From the NCBI GenBank assembly GCA_002296975.1, contig DBIS01000361.1, positions 4,348-11,309 on the forward strand: a stretch of DNA of 6,962 nt, written 5' to 3'. The DNA is from Deltaproteobacteria bacterium UBA796. GTDB taxonomy: Bacteria > Myxococcota_A > UBA796. Below the pieces are notes generated by a model. The model had not been told where the DNA came from. It did no database searches and worked only from the letters and a program-made list of their open reading frames with translations. The translations under genes were made by a program, and so were the position numbers. Below are positions 1-6,537 of the stretch, piece after piece. Numbering within the stretch: the first letter of the stretch is position 1; every line of letters begins with the position of its first letter.

Positions 1-11
1 CCCCCCCCCCC
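1..11. other. Eleven-C homopolymer at the window edge, probable sequence artefact
   Basis: The window begins with eleven consecutive C residues, which read as a G run at the 3' end of the visible ccoO. CcoO proteins do not normally have a polyglycine stretch after the VIV segment at this point. The position at the very end and the G-run orientation fit a contig end extended by poly-G base calls from two-colour sequencing. Confidence 0.5.
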
Positions 12-526
12 GCCACGATCACACCGGTTTTAGGGGCGAACTCCGCTGGGAGTTTGACCACCACATCATCGGGGCCCGCTGTCTCTTTGTGCTCAAACAA
101 GAACGGATAAGCGGGCATATTGCTCCACTTGGCCACCGACCTTGGCTGGTACAGGTGCATCAGATGCCACACTTGGCTGGGTTGGCGCGCGCCAATGTTC
201 ATCAAATCAGGACCGGTGCGCATGGTGCCCAGCTGGTGGGGATAATCATAAACATAATCAGCAGGAATCGGTGCTCGCCCCCAACCACGGGCTTGGTCAG
301 GTGCCTGATTCGCGGAGCGTGGCTGCTGAGTATGACAGTACATACAACCCAAACCCACATACACATCGCGCCCAGCTTGTTGCACCTCAGTGTAGGGCTT
401 GAGACCCTCCGGTACCACAGGGCTAGAGAGCTGCTTGAAGGGCAACACCACCAAGGTCAGCATGGCCAACATCAATAAGGCGACCGAACCGGCCATCAAG
501 GCTGGAACTTCATTTGAGCGCTTCAT
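1..526 (-). CDS. ccoO: cbb3-type cytochrome c oxidase subunit II (CcoO), 3' end missing
   Basis: This is the membrane-anchored monoheme cytochrome c subunit of a cbb3 oxidase, which passes electrons from periplasmic donors to CcoN. The visible 175 residues start with one membrane anchor (about 9-30), followed by a periplasmic cytochrome domain. The heme c site is C61-M-Y-C64-H65, preceded by the family-typical GRDVY. Downstream come a VYDYP segment, an RTGPDL segment (about 103-108) and SNMPAY, whose M137 should be the distal heme ligand. All are characteristic of CcoO/FixO. The ATG overlaps the CcoN stop as ATGA, and AGGAG lies seven bases before it. The gene runs off the left edge. Its last visible codons are Gly-Gly-Gly from a G run that is probably artefactual, so the reading beyond codon 172 should not be trusted. 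The family assignment is firm; the C-terminus and any following ccoP or ccoQ are unseen. Confidence 0.93.
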   Translation of the reverse strand, partial: MKRSNEVPALMAGSVALLMLAMLTLVVLPFKQLSSPVVPEGLKPYTEVQQAGRDVYVGLGCMYCHTQQPRSANQAPDQARGWGRAPIPADYVYDYPHQLGTMRTGPDLMNIGARQPSQVWHLMHLYQPRSVAKWSNMPAYPFLFEHKETAGPDDVVVKLPAEFAPKTGVIVAGGG

Positions 527-2106
527 GCCTCAACTCCTGTGGGCGCCATCGCCTGATCAACCGGTGAAGCCAACAGCTTCAGTACATGTCCGGCGAAGAC
601 GAAGTGACCGAGCAACATCAATGTACCGCCGATACTCCTTGCGAGCAGGTAGGGCATCGTCAAGGTCACCGAGTCTGCGAAGGGTCGAGCCTCATCGAGC
701 ATCGCGATGCCCTGAAGGATGCCACCGATGGACAAAAAGACCACATAGATAACAAAACCCACGACCACCAGGCGCATATGAAGGGTGATCCAGGCCGGCT
801 TGGGCCATGCCTTGCCGGTCACCCGAGGCAACATAAAGTAGATCGCGCCAAAAAAGATGAAGCTTGCGAATCCGTACGCACCCAAATGCGCGTGTGCGAC
901 CGTGAAGTGGGTGAAGTGGGTCACATTATTGAAGTAGCGAATCGAGTGCAGCGAGCCCTGTAAAGAGGCGACCGTGTACATGATCGCACCGAGGACCACA
1001 AAACGGAGAACCGGCGAATGCTTGAGGGCACCCCGGTGCTTCCAGATGGTCATATGATGATTCACGGCCACCGCGATCACTGGAATCACCATCGCTACCG
1101 AGGTGACAATGCTCAGGGTGACCACCCACAAAGGCACGGGGCCACCGATGAGGTGATGCACGCCAACTTGTGAGTAAAACAAGGCCAATGACCAAAAGCC
1201 CAACAAAGAGAGTTGATAGCTATAAATCGGCCGACCGATGATTTTGGGAATCAAATAGTAGGCCGCAGCCAAAGCCATGGGCGTGAACCACAAACCGAGG
1301 GCGTTGTGGGCGAACCACCAGTTGACCAAAGCGTGCTCAACACCAAAATGAACCCCAGGGAAGTTGGCCACGACGAACAAAATAGGGAACCAAAGCAGGG
1401 CGGCGACGATGTACCAAACCGACACATACAGGTGGTCCACTTTACGACGGGGCAAGGTGAGCAACAAGGGCACAGCGACCAACCCGCCGGCCACAACAAA
1501 AAAGCCGTCGAACTGCCAAGGGACTTCCATCCACTCAGCGCCATCCGTCCAACCACAGGCAATGGCCACAGAGCCAGCGGTCAGGCCGATATTCCATAAA
1601 ACCATGCCTGAAAATGCCCAATATCCACCGCGAAGCTCGGTTTTTAGAAGCCGAGGCAACATCCACAAGGCCACAGCCACACCAGCCATCGACAACCAAC
1701 CATAGGCGACCCAGTTTAGGTGCAAGGACCGAAGCCGGCCAAATGTGAGGGCAGCATCTTCGACCAAAAGATCAGGCATATGTAGCTTTAAGGAGGCGAC
1801 CAACCCTGCAACCGAGCCCATAACCAACCAAAACACCGCCGATATCGCAAACCCCAATACTGCTTTGGATGTGGAGGCATCAAGCTTACGCAACAAGGCC
1901 ACAGCCGCATCACCAGGCCGCAAACCATCGACCCGGGTGGTGGTCGGATCTTCAGGTCGAGGAGACTCTGGGTCGATATAAACAGTCAGCGCACCGGCCT
2001 TGGGTGCTGAAAACTGCTTTTTCCAGATGGCCCAAACCAAACCGAAGACCGCGACGATGGCAACCAAAAAACTGACTGCCAATAAGGCGCCGAGCGTGGG
2101 GTTCAT
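523..2106 (-). CDS. ccoN: cbb3-type cytochrome c oxidase subunit I (CcoN) with N-terminal CcoS-like segment
   Basis: This is the catalytic heme-copper subunit that reduces O2 to water and pumps protons; it has about a dozen membrane segments. Visible ligands are H129 in GRLRSLH (low-spin heme b), H267 in WWFAHN and H317-H318 in GVHHL (CuB), and H405 and H407 in THFTVAHAHLG (heme b3 and heme b). Y311, six residues before the HH pair, sits where cbb3 enzymes carry their cross-linked tyrosine, which favours an oxygen reductase over a NorB-type NO reductase. Residues 1-45 form an extra membrane segment followed by WAIWKKQF and YIDPESP, resembling the small maturation protein CcoS (FixS). A polar linker, about 46-75, joins it to the oxidase core. 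GGAG precedes the ATG, which lies 12 bases after the sulfite dehydrogenase stop. The end overlaps ccoO by four bases. The family is clear; the fusion is inferred by eye. Confidence 0.93.
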   Translation of the reverse strand: MNPTLGALLAVSFLVAIVAVFGLVWAIWKKQFSAPKAGALTVYIDPESPRPEDPTTTRVDGLRPGDAAVALLRKLDASTSKAVLGFAISAVFWLVMGSVAGLVASLKLHMPDLLVEDAALTFGRLRSLHLNWVAYGWLSMAGVAVALWMLPRLLKTELRGGYWAFSGMVLWNIGLTAGSVAIACGWTDGAEWMEVPWQFDGFFVVAGGLVAVPLLLTLPRRKVDHLYVSVWYIVAALLWFPILFVVANFPGVHFGVEHALVNWWFAHNALGLWFTPMALAAAYYLIPKIIGRPIYSYQLSLLGFWSLALFYSQVGVHHLIGGPVPLWVVTLSIVTSVAMVIPVIAVAVNHHMTIWKHRGALKHSPVLRFVVLGAIMYTVASLQGSLHSIRYFNNVTHFTHFTVAHAHLGAYGFASFIFFGAIYFMLPRVTGKAWPKPAWITLHMRLVVVGFVIYVVFLSIGGILQGIAMLDEARPFADSVTLTMPYLLARSIGGTLMLLGHFVFAGHVLKLLASPVDQAMAPTGVEA

Positions 2107-2118
2107 GAGGGACTCCGT

Positions 2119-3732
2119 TTAGCGGCTGGCCTCGACCACATAGGCCGCAAGGTCCGCGATTTGCTCTTTGCTGAGCGTGTTTCCAAATGAAGGCATGATG
2201 CCAACGCCATTGCTCACAGCATTTTCGACCAGCTCAGCATTGAGGGCAAGGGTGTCTAGGTTTGGACCCACAGCACCGACAGCGTCCGCATCCGAAAGCG
2301 CATGACAGACCCCGCAACCGGGTTGAGCGTCTGTACTGAACACCTTTTTACCGCGCTCACCCGCCTCGCTGAGCTTGACCGTCTTTTTGGGTCCAGCTGG
2401 TTTGGGGGCGGGCGCCGAAGCGACAACAGGCTTGGCTGCGACCTCGCTCAAGGTCGCCACCACCTGGACATCGAGGCCGGTCTCTGACCAGCCGTTGTAG
2501 CGATAGCCACGCTCATTCTCATCGCGGGTTTGGGGCTGAACATCGCCTTCGTTATCGGTGGCACGGGACACAATGCGGTATTCGCCGGGCTTCAGTTCAA
2601 GGGTGTACTTGAAGGTTCTCCACGCGTTCTTGCCCATATCTGGGCCGTAAATTTCGGCGGGTGTCCAGGTCTTTCCACCGTCCATGGACACCTCAACCCC
2701 GCGAACACCACGTTCGCCAGAGAAGGCCACACCATGAAAATGAACGCGACCTGCGAGCACCTCGGCACCATCTGCACCCGGGCCGTTTACCCACGATTTA
2801 ACGGGCATCCGCCATAGCGATGGCTGAGAGGCGTCGCCTTTTTCGCCCAAAGGCCGGTATCGGTAGCCCTTTTGCTGAATCTTGGCGGCAGATTGCTCTT
2901 GGGTGAAGGAGAGGGTCTTTACGTATTTAATTTGGTTGCAACCGAAATACCCGGGCACCACCATCCGCAAGGGGCCACCGTGGGTGATTGGAATGGGCTG
3001 ACCATTCATCTCCCAGACCAAGAGCGTGTCTTTCAGGCCTTTGGCCATCGGTACAGACCGCTCCACAATGGCGGCCTTTGGGTCGATCCCTGGAGGCAAG
3101 ACCTCACCACCGGTCGCGGTGACATACTTCATGCCGGCTGCCGGCCCACCAAAATGCTCAGCAAGCTCAGAAACGCGCACGCCCGTCCAGTTGACGCAGC
3201 CAGCAGCACCCAATGCCCACTGTGAACCGCTCGGTGCGTGCTTAAAGAATGCCCGCCCGTTTCCGGAACACTGCAAAACTGCGGTGGTGGTCTCTCGGCC
3301 AAGGCGCTTGAGCTCAGCCAAGGTGATACTGCCGGTCTTTTTGGCCCCTTTCACCTCTAAAACCCAGCCATCTCGGTCGTCCAAAATAGACTTGTCTGGC
3401 ATGGGGAGATTGTTGCGAACAAATAGCAATGCTGCTGGCGTGATCGCACCGCTGGTCATGGCCCCCCGCTTGGTCTCGAGGGCCATGGGCTTGTCATTAT
3501 GGAGGTGAAAGTTTTCGGGGTCCAGACCGTCTGGCAAAGGAGGCTCACAAGACGGACACTCCGCAACAGCGGCGGGCTCGTCTGGGGTGGGTGGTGACTC
3601 ACGGCAAGGCTGATGTACCCCACCGTTGTCCACCAACACCCGTCCTCCGGTACACGAGGCCAGCAGTGTGGCGCCCCCACCCAAGGTGAGGGACTTCAAA
3701 AACTGCCGACGACTGTCTGGATTTACTTTCAT
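2119..3732 (-). CDS. Tat-exported molybdenum sulfite dehydrogenase fused to a C-terminal cytochrome c domain
   Basis: This 537-residue protein is a predicted sulfite:cytochrome c oxidoreductase that converts sulfite to sulfate outside the inner membrane. A twin-arginine signal (SRRQFLK, R8-R9) and a short hydrophobic stretch end in LLASC, so C27 could be a lipobox cysteine. The sulfite-oxidase molybdopterin domain spans about 75-285. C155 in LQCSGNGR is the expected molybdenum ligand, RNN at 106-108 matches the usual RNH region, and HGGPLRMVVPG at 251-261 is a family signature. A Mo-cofactor dimerisation domain (about 300-425, with SMDGGKTW) follows. After a Pro/Ala/Lys linker (432-450) comes a monoheme cytochrome c domain with C473-G-V-C476-H477 and likely distal Met513. 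SorA normally uses a separate SorB cytochrome, so this resembles a SorA-SorB fusion. SoxC, with its SoxD partner, is a related alternative, but no other sox genes are seen. The start lies four bases after the YeiH stop, with a weak GGA-rich ribosome site. Confidence 0.9.
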   Translation of the reverse strand: MKVNPDSRRQFLKSLTLGGGATLLASCTGGRVLVDNGGVHQPCRESPPTPDEPAAVAECPSCEPPLPDGLDPENFHLHNDKPMALETKRGAMTSGAITPAALLFVRNNLPMPDKSILDDRDGWVLEVKGAKKTGSITLAELKRLGRETTTAVLQCSGNGRAFFKHAPSGSQWALGAAGCVNWTGVRVSELAEHFGGPAAGMKYVTATGGEVLPPGIDPKAAIVERSVPMAKGLKDTLLVWEMNGQPIPITHGGPLRMVVPGYFGCNQIKYVKTLSFTQEQSAAKIQQKGYRYRPLGEKGDASQPSLWRMPVKSWVNGPGADGAEVLAGRVHFHGVAFSGERGVRGVEVSMDGGKTWTPAEIYGPDMGKNAWRTFKYTLELKPGEYRIVSRATDNEGDVQPQTRDENERGYRYNGWSETGLDVQVVATLSEVAAKPVVASAPAPKPAGPKKTVKLSEAGERGKKVFSTDAQPGCGVCHALSDADAVGAVGPNLDTLALNAELVENAVSNGVGIMPSFGNTLSKEQIADLAAYVVEASR

Positions 3733-3736
3733 CTCA

Positions 3737-4762
3737 TCATCCGTTCAAGAGTTGGGTGAAGAAGTATCCGCCCACGATCAACCAGACAAACAATCCAAGC
3801 GCCAAGTAAATTGGCTTGAGCCCAACACCCTTAAATTTGCTGACATTCGTCTCGATACCCAAGGCCGTCATGGCCATGGTGAGCAAGAAGGTGTCCACCA
3901 CATTGATGGTATCGACGAGCGACTGGCCAAGAAGACCGAAGGAGTTGAAAGCAGCGATGGCGACGAAGCCAACAGCAAACCATGGGATGGCCACAGGGAT
4001 GGACTTGCCATCTGCGCCCATTTTTCCACGGTTCAACAACATACCGATGACGATCAAGGCTGGAGCGAGCAACATGACCCGGGTCATCTTGACGATCACT
4101 GAGGTCTGTGCCGCAATCGGCCCTACCGCCTCTCCTGCACCAACAACATGTGCCACTTCATGGACCGTGGCCCCAATGTAGATACCGAAGGTGTTTTCGT
4201 CCATCGGGATGATGCCCGTGCGATAAACCATGGGATACAGAAACATCGCGATGGTACCAAAAAGCACCACGGTACCCACAGCCACTGCAGTCTTATGGGC
4301 CTCGGCCTCAACCACAGGCTCCGTCGCCACCACAGCGGCGGCGCCACAAATCGCAGCACCAGCGGAGGTCATGATCGCTGTCTCACGGTCAATGCCCATC
4401 AGCCGAATACCAACAAAACAACCGATCGCGAGGGTGGTGCTGAGCATGATGATGTCAACAATGAGGCCATTGAGGCCCACCGCCGCGATCTGGGCGAAGG
4501 TGATGCGAAACCCGTAAAGGATAATGGCCAGCCGAAGAATAATCTTGGCCGAATACAAGATGCCTGCGCTCCAGTTTTCGGGGATTTTCTCTCGAACCGT
4601 GTTGCCCATCACCGCACCAATCAGAATGCCGATAATCAGCGGGCTGAGCCGCAAAGCGGTCATCGATGGCATGCCAGCAGCCCAAGTAGAGACTGCTGAG
4701 ACCACACCAACCAGGGCCAAGCCACCGAAAAACCCAGGGGTTTTATATGGAAAATATTTCAT
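3737..4762 (-). CDS. YeiH/UPF0324-family putative sulfate (or sulfite) exporter
   Basis: This 341-residue integral membrane protein belongs to the YeiH/TauZ-type family annotated as putative sulfate exporters. About ten hydrophobic segments alternate with short loops. Family landmarks are GAAICGAAAV (about 135-144), a charged turn with EAEAHK (152-157), GATVHEVAHVVGAG (197-210, including H201, E202 and H205), KMTR (225-228) and LGIET (301-305). The length is normal. AAGGA lies eight bases before the ATG, which overlaps the preceding gene's stop as ATGA. It sits between a cytoplasmic sulfite-producing enzyme and an exported sulfite-oxidising enzyme. That position suggests it moves sulfite outward to its oxidase, or removes sulfate. 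The substrate is an inference, because the family is thinly characterised experimentally. The family call itself is strong. Confidence 0.88.
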   Translation of the reverse strand: MKYFPYKTPGFFGGLALVGVVSAVSTWAAGMPSMTALRLSPLIIGILIGAVMGNTVREKIPENWSAGILYSAKIILRLAIILYGFRITFAQIAAVGLNGLIVDIIMLSTTLAIGCFVGIRLMGIDRETAIMTSAGAAICGAAAVVATEPVVEAEAHKTAVAVGTVVLFGTIAMFLYPMVYRTGIIPMDENTFGIYIGATVHEVAHVVGAGEAVGPIAAQTSVIVKMTRVMLLAPALIVIGMLLNRGKMGADGKSIPVAIPWFAVGFVAIAAFNSFGLLGQSLVDTINVVDTFLLTMAMTALGIETNVSKFKGVGLKPIYLALGLFVWLIVGGYFFTQLLNG

Positions 4763-5208
4763 GCTGTTTGTCCTTCAGTACTTTGCGTTGCCACCCAAGC
4801 CTTATGGCCGGCATGAAAGAGAGCCATTCCACAGAGCAGAGCGCCCACGAAAACAAGCGCAGCGGGGGCGCCGGTGATCGAGGAGACCAGCGCCGGTCCT
4901 GGGCAGAACCCACCCAAAGCCCAACCAATACCAAAGAGCCCCGAACCCACGACCAAGCGGGCGTCGATGTCATTGCGGGTTGGCACGCTAAACTTAGCTT
5001 CGAACAAGGGCGATGGGCGGTTGGTGATCAGCTTAAAGGTGGCCAAGTGAGCGCCGATGGCACCCACCATCACGAAGGCCAAAGCGGGGTCCCAATCGCC
5101 AGCGGCATTGAGAAATCCGATCACTTTGTTAGCATCGGTCATGCCTGAAATACCAAGACCGATGGCGAAAACAAAGGCAGAGAAAAAGATGGCGATATTG
5201 GTTTTCAC
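4759..5208 (-). CDS. DUF6691/YeeE-like membrane protein, second half of a sulfur-transport pair
   Basis: This small membrane protein (149 residues) has about four hydrophobic segments and pairs with the YeeE/YedE half encoded just upstream. It contains GLGISGMTDANKVIGFL near residues 17-33 and GGFCPGPAL at 99-107, both typical of the downstream partner in two-gene YeeE/YedE loci next to ETHE1-like enzymes. C102 is the candidate sulfur-handling cysteine. I chose a GTG start at 5208 because GGAGGTG lies just before it and it overlaps the upstream stop as GTGA. The frame stays open upstream to an ATG at 5274, but that extension lies wholly inside the preceding gene and has unrelated cysteine- and asparagine-rich sequence. 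The likely role is uptake or membrane transfer of thiosulfate or another sulfane-sulfur species. The substrate is not proven for this subgroup. Confidence 0.85.
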   Translation of the reverse strand: MKTNIAIFFSAFVFAIGLGISGMTDANKVIGFLNAAGDWDPALAFVMVGAIGAHLATFKLITNRPSPLFEAKFSVPTRNDIDARLVVGSGLFGIGWALGGFCPGPALVSSITGAPAALVFVGALLCGMALFHAGHKAWVATQSTEGQTA

Positions 5209-5642
5209 AACACACCTCCGTTGAAAATTTGGATTGCAGTTGCAGTCGCAAAACCGGTGCCCATAAAGACACAAGTCGCAACCTGTGAACGAATAGACAA
5301 CCGACTAAGGCCACACACACCGTGACCACTCGTGCAACCGTTGCCCATGCGGACCCCAACACCGACCACAAGGCCAGCGACGCCCACAACGAACAGGCTT
5401 CGTGTTGAGGGGCTCGCGAACACGGCAGGATTTTGGGCCATCAGGGCCACACCGCCAGCGAGCAGTCCAGCCACAAAGGTGAGTCGCCAAGCGACATCTC
5501 CAGATTTGGGCTGTAAAAGTGGTCCGACAATGCCGCTGATACCGGCCACACGACCTGTAAAAAGCATCAACATTGAGGCTGCCGCGCCGATAAACACGCC
5601 ACCAATGATGGCGTTAATAATGGATTCAATCATGGGGCTCAT
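5205..5642 (-). CDS. YeeE/YedE-family sulfur transport protein, first half
   Basis: This 145-residue membrane protein has about four hydrophobic segments. It carries the family signature RMGNGCTSGHGVCGLSRLS (about 98-116), with C103 and C110 as the cysteines expected to handle sulfur. YeeE-type proteins such as the thiosulfate transporter TsuA are longer, single-chain proteins. Here the fold is apparently split into this gene and the next, a known two-gene form (as in bigR/blh and pmpAB-type loci). The ATG at 5642 overlaps the dioxygenase stop as ATGA, and AAGGA lies eight bases upstream. A second ATG at 5633 would remove only three residues and is less well placed. The gene ends by overlapping the partner's GTG start. 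Import of reduced sulfur to feed the dioxygenase is a reasonable inference; the exact substrate is unknown. Confidence 0.88.
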   Translation of the reverse strand: MSPMIESIINAIIGGVFIGAAASMLMLFTGRVAGISGIVGPLLQPKSGDVAWRLTFVAGLLAGGVALMAQNPAVFASPSTRSLFVVGVAGLVVGVGVRMGNGCTSGHGVCGLSRLSIRSQVATCVFMGTGFATATAIQIFNGGVL

Positions 5643-6364
5643 GCTTCCATTCCTTCAGTTTTGGGTTTGATTTCACCGCAGGCCATATTGGCAGGCAGGC
5701 TCTCTTTGATTTTCTTGGGGTAAGCCAACTTGAGTCCATCCATGATGACGCTAAAGCCGGCCTTGTCGATGCCCAGGTTGAGCCGGGGGTTGTGGGCCTT
5801 CTCCTCAGCGACAGTGCTCACGGTGTGGCCCTTATAATCGTGACCCGGGTAAACAAGTGTGTCGTCTGGGAGTGAATAAATCTCGTTGTGGACCGAGTCG
5901 TACAGGTCAGATGGGCTGCCCTGCTGAAAGTCCGTTCGTCCGCAACCGCGCACAAAGAGTGCGTCACCGCTAAACACCATCGTGGTGTCGCCATTGACGA
6001 CCACAAAGGACATGCATGAGCTGGTATGACCTGGCGTGAGGCGAATCTCAAGGCTGTGCGCCCCAAAGGCGATGGTCTGGCCCTGCTGGGCGTCGATGTC
6101 GGCACACTTGACCTTGGCCCGGGTGGACACCACTGTTTTGGCACCGAGACGCTCCCGCAACACACCCGACCCGGTGATATGGTCTGCATGCACGTGGGTG
6201 TCCAGTGTGTGGGTGAGGGTAAGACCAAGCTCAGCTAAAATCTTGATGTCCCGCTCCACTTGGTCAATCACAGGATCAATAATCAGGGCCACGCCAGAGT
6301 CGGCATCGCCCAGTATGTAGGTGTAGGTTGAGGTTTCTTTATCTATGAGTTGGCGAAAAATCAT
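5639..6364 (-). CDS. pdo: ETHE1-type persulfide dioxygenase (metallo-beta-lactamase fold)
   Basis: This 241-residue cytoplasmic non-heme iron enzyme is predicted to oxidise glutathione persulfide with O2 to sulfite and glutathione. The metallo-beta-lactamase motif THVHADH lies at 56-62. In the ETHE1 family only one metal is bound, here expected at H57, H113 (in TPGHTSS) and D134 (in FSGDALF). Other hallmarks are GCGRTDFQQGS (140-150), with R143 as the likely substrate-binding arginine, YPGHDYKG (172-179) and STVAEEKAHNPRL (183-195). There is no fused rhodanese domain. The length fits the bacterial ETHE1/Blh group. It is the first gene of the operon. AGGAG lies seven bases before the ATG, and no other gene intervenes before the divergent regulator. 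A glyoxalase II identity is unlikely, because the GCGRTDFQQG block and the C-terminal half match persulfide dioxygenases. No signal peptide is present. Confidence 0.93.
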   Translation of the reverse strand: MIFRQLIDKETSTYTYILGDADSGVALIIDPVIDQVERDIKILAELGLTLTHTLDTHVHADHITGSGVLRERLGAKTVVSTRAKVKCADIDAQQGQTIAFGAHSLEIRLTPGHTSSCMSFVVVNGDTTMVFSGDALFVRGCGRTDFQQGSPSDLYDSVHNEIYSLPDDTLVYPGHDYKGHTVSTVAEEKAHNPRLNLGIDKAGFSVIMDGLKLAYPKKIKESLPANMACGEIKPKTEGMEA

Positions 6365-6416
6365 ATCGGACTCCTGATGGTTTAATGAATGGGTGAAAAC
6401 CGCTTGTCATAAAATG

Positions 6417-6422
6417 ATTCTA
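6417..6422 (-). promoter_or_regulatory. Possible -10 element of the sulfur operon promoter
   Basis: On the minus strand TAGAAT matches five of six bases of the sigma-70 -10 consensus and would give a leader of roughly 45 bases before the dioxygenase start. There is no recognisable -35 hexamer 16-18 bases upstream. The 14-base palindrome occupies that position instead, as expected for an activator-dependent or repressor-blocked promoter. The support is weak. Confidence 0.3.
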
Positions 6423-6435
6423 TCGGAAAAGTGCC

Positions 6436-6449
6436 TGAAACATGTTTCA
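6436..6449. promoter_or_regulatory. Perfect 14-base palindrome, candidate operator
   Basis: TGAAACATGTTTCA reads the same on both strands with no mismatch and no spacer. It is centred 78 bases upstream of the dioxygenase start, just behind the possible -10 element. A copy of its half-site, TGAAACA, recurs at 6567-6573 next to the regulator start. A dimeric transcription factor is the natural ligand; which one is unknown. Confidence 0.55.
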
Positions 6450-6464
6450 TATGGGGAAAAAATA

Positions 6465-6493
6465 TTGCAATACATGCTGGCATGAAATAAAAT
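6465..6493 (+). promoter_or_regulatory. Candidate sigma-70 promoter for the PAS regulator
   Basis: TTGCAA at 6465-6470 (-35, four of six consensus bases) and TAAAAT at 6488-6493 (-10, five of six) are separated by exactly 17 bases. Transcription would start near 6500, leaving a leader of about 77 bases before ATG 6577. An inverted repeat occupies the spacer, which suggests the promoter itself is controlled. It was found by eye. Confidence 0.5.
6473..6484. repeat. Inverted repeat CATGC-TG-GCATG
   Basis: Two perfect 5-base arms are separated by two bases. The repeat lies between the -35 and -10 of the candidate regulator promoter, 36 bases centre-to-centre from the 14-base palindrome. It is a possible autoregulatory binding site, though short enough that chance cannot be excluded. 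Confidence 0.35.
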
Positions 6494-6519
6494 AGCTTTG
6501 CACCCTGAGTTTTCAACGA

Positions 6520-6537
6520 TTGTGACGGTCTTGTGAC
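6520..6537 (+). repeat. Tandem TTGTGAC direct repeats spaced 11 bases
   Basis: TTGTGAC occurs at 6520-6526 and again at 6531-6537, one helical turn apart. The overlapping stretch 6527-6538 also forms an inverted repeat, GGTC-TTGT-GACC. It lies about 155-175 bases upstream of the dioxygenase start, a distance suited to an upstream activator site, and downstream of the candidate regulator promoter. Confidence 0.35.

Noticed and set aside
89..478. Plus-strand open frame of 129 codons
   Set aside because: It is antisense to ccoO, has no recognisable domain and no ribosome site, and is explained as a shadow of the coding strand. The other long plus-strand frames opposite the operon are rejected for the same reason.
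523..2106. Reading this subunit as a NorB-type nitric oxide reductase
   Set aside because: Y311 stands in the helix position of the cbb3 tyrosine, and the next gene is a clear CcoO with CxxCH. NorB enzymes lack this tyrosine and pair with NorC.
5209..5274. Upstream ATG extension of the DUF6691-like protein
   Set aside because: It lies wholly within the preceding gene, adds atypical sequence, and lacks the strong ribosome site that the GTG at 5208 has.
6461..6484. Possible sigma-54 (-24/-12) promoter on the minus strand, TGCCA...TTGCA
   Set aside because: The -24 GG is replaced by CC in the correct register, and the TGCCA-to-TTGCA spacing is one base too long. Another candidate with GGCAC at 6436-6432 lacks the -12 GC. 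I saw no acceptable sigma-54 site, although one might be expected if the regulator proves to be a sigma-54 activator.
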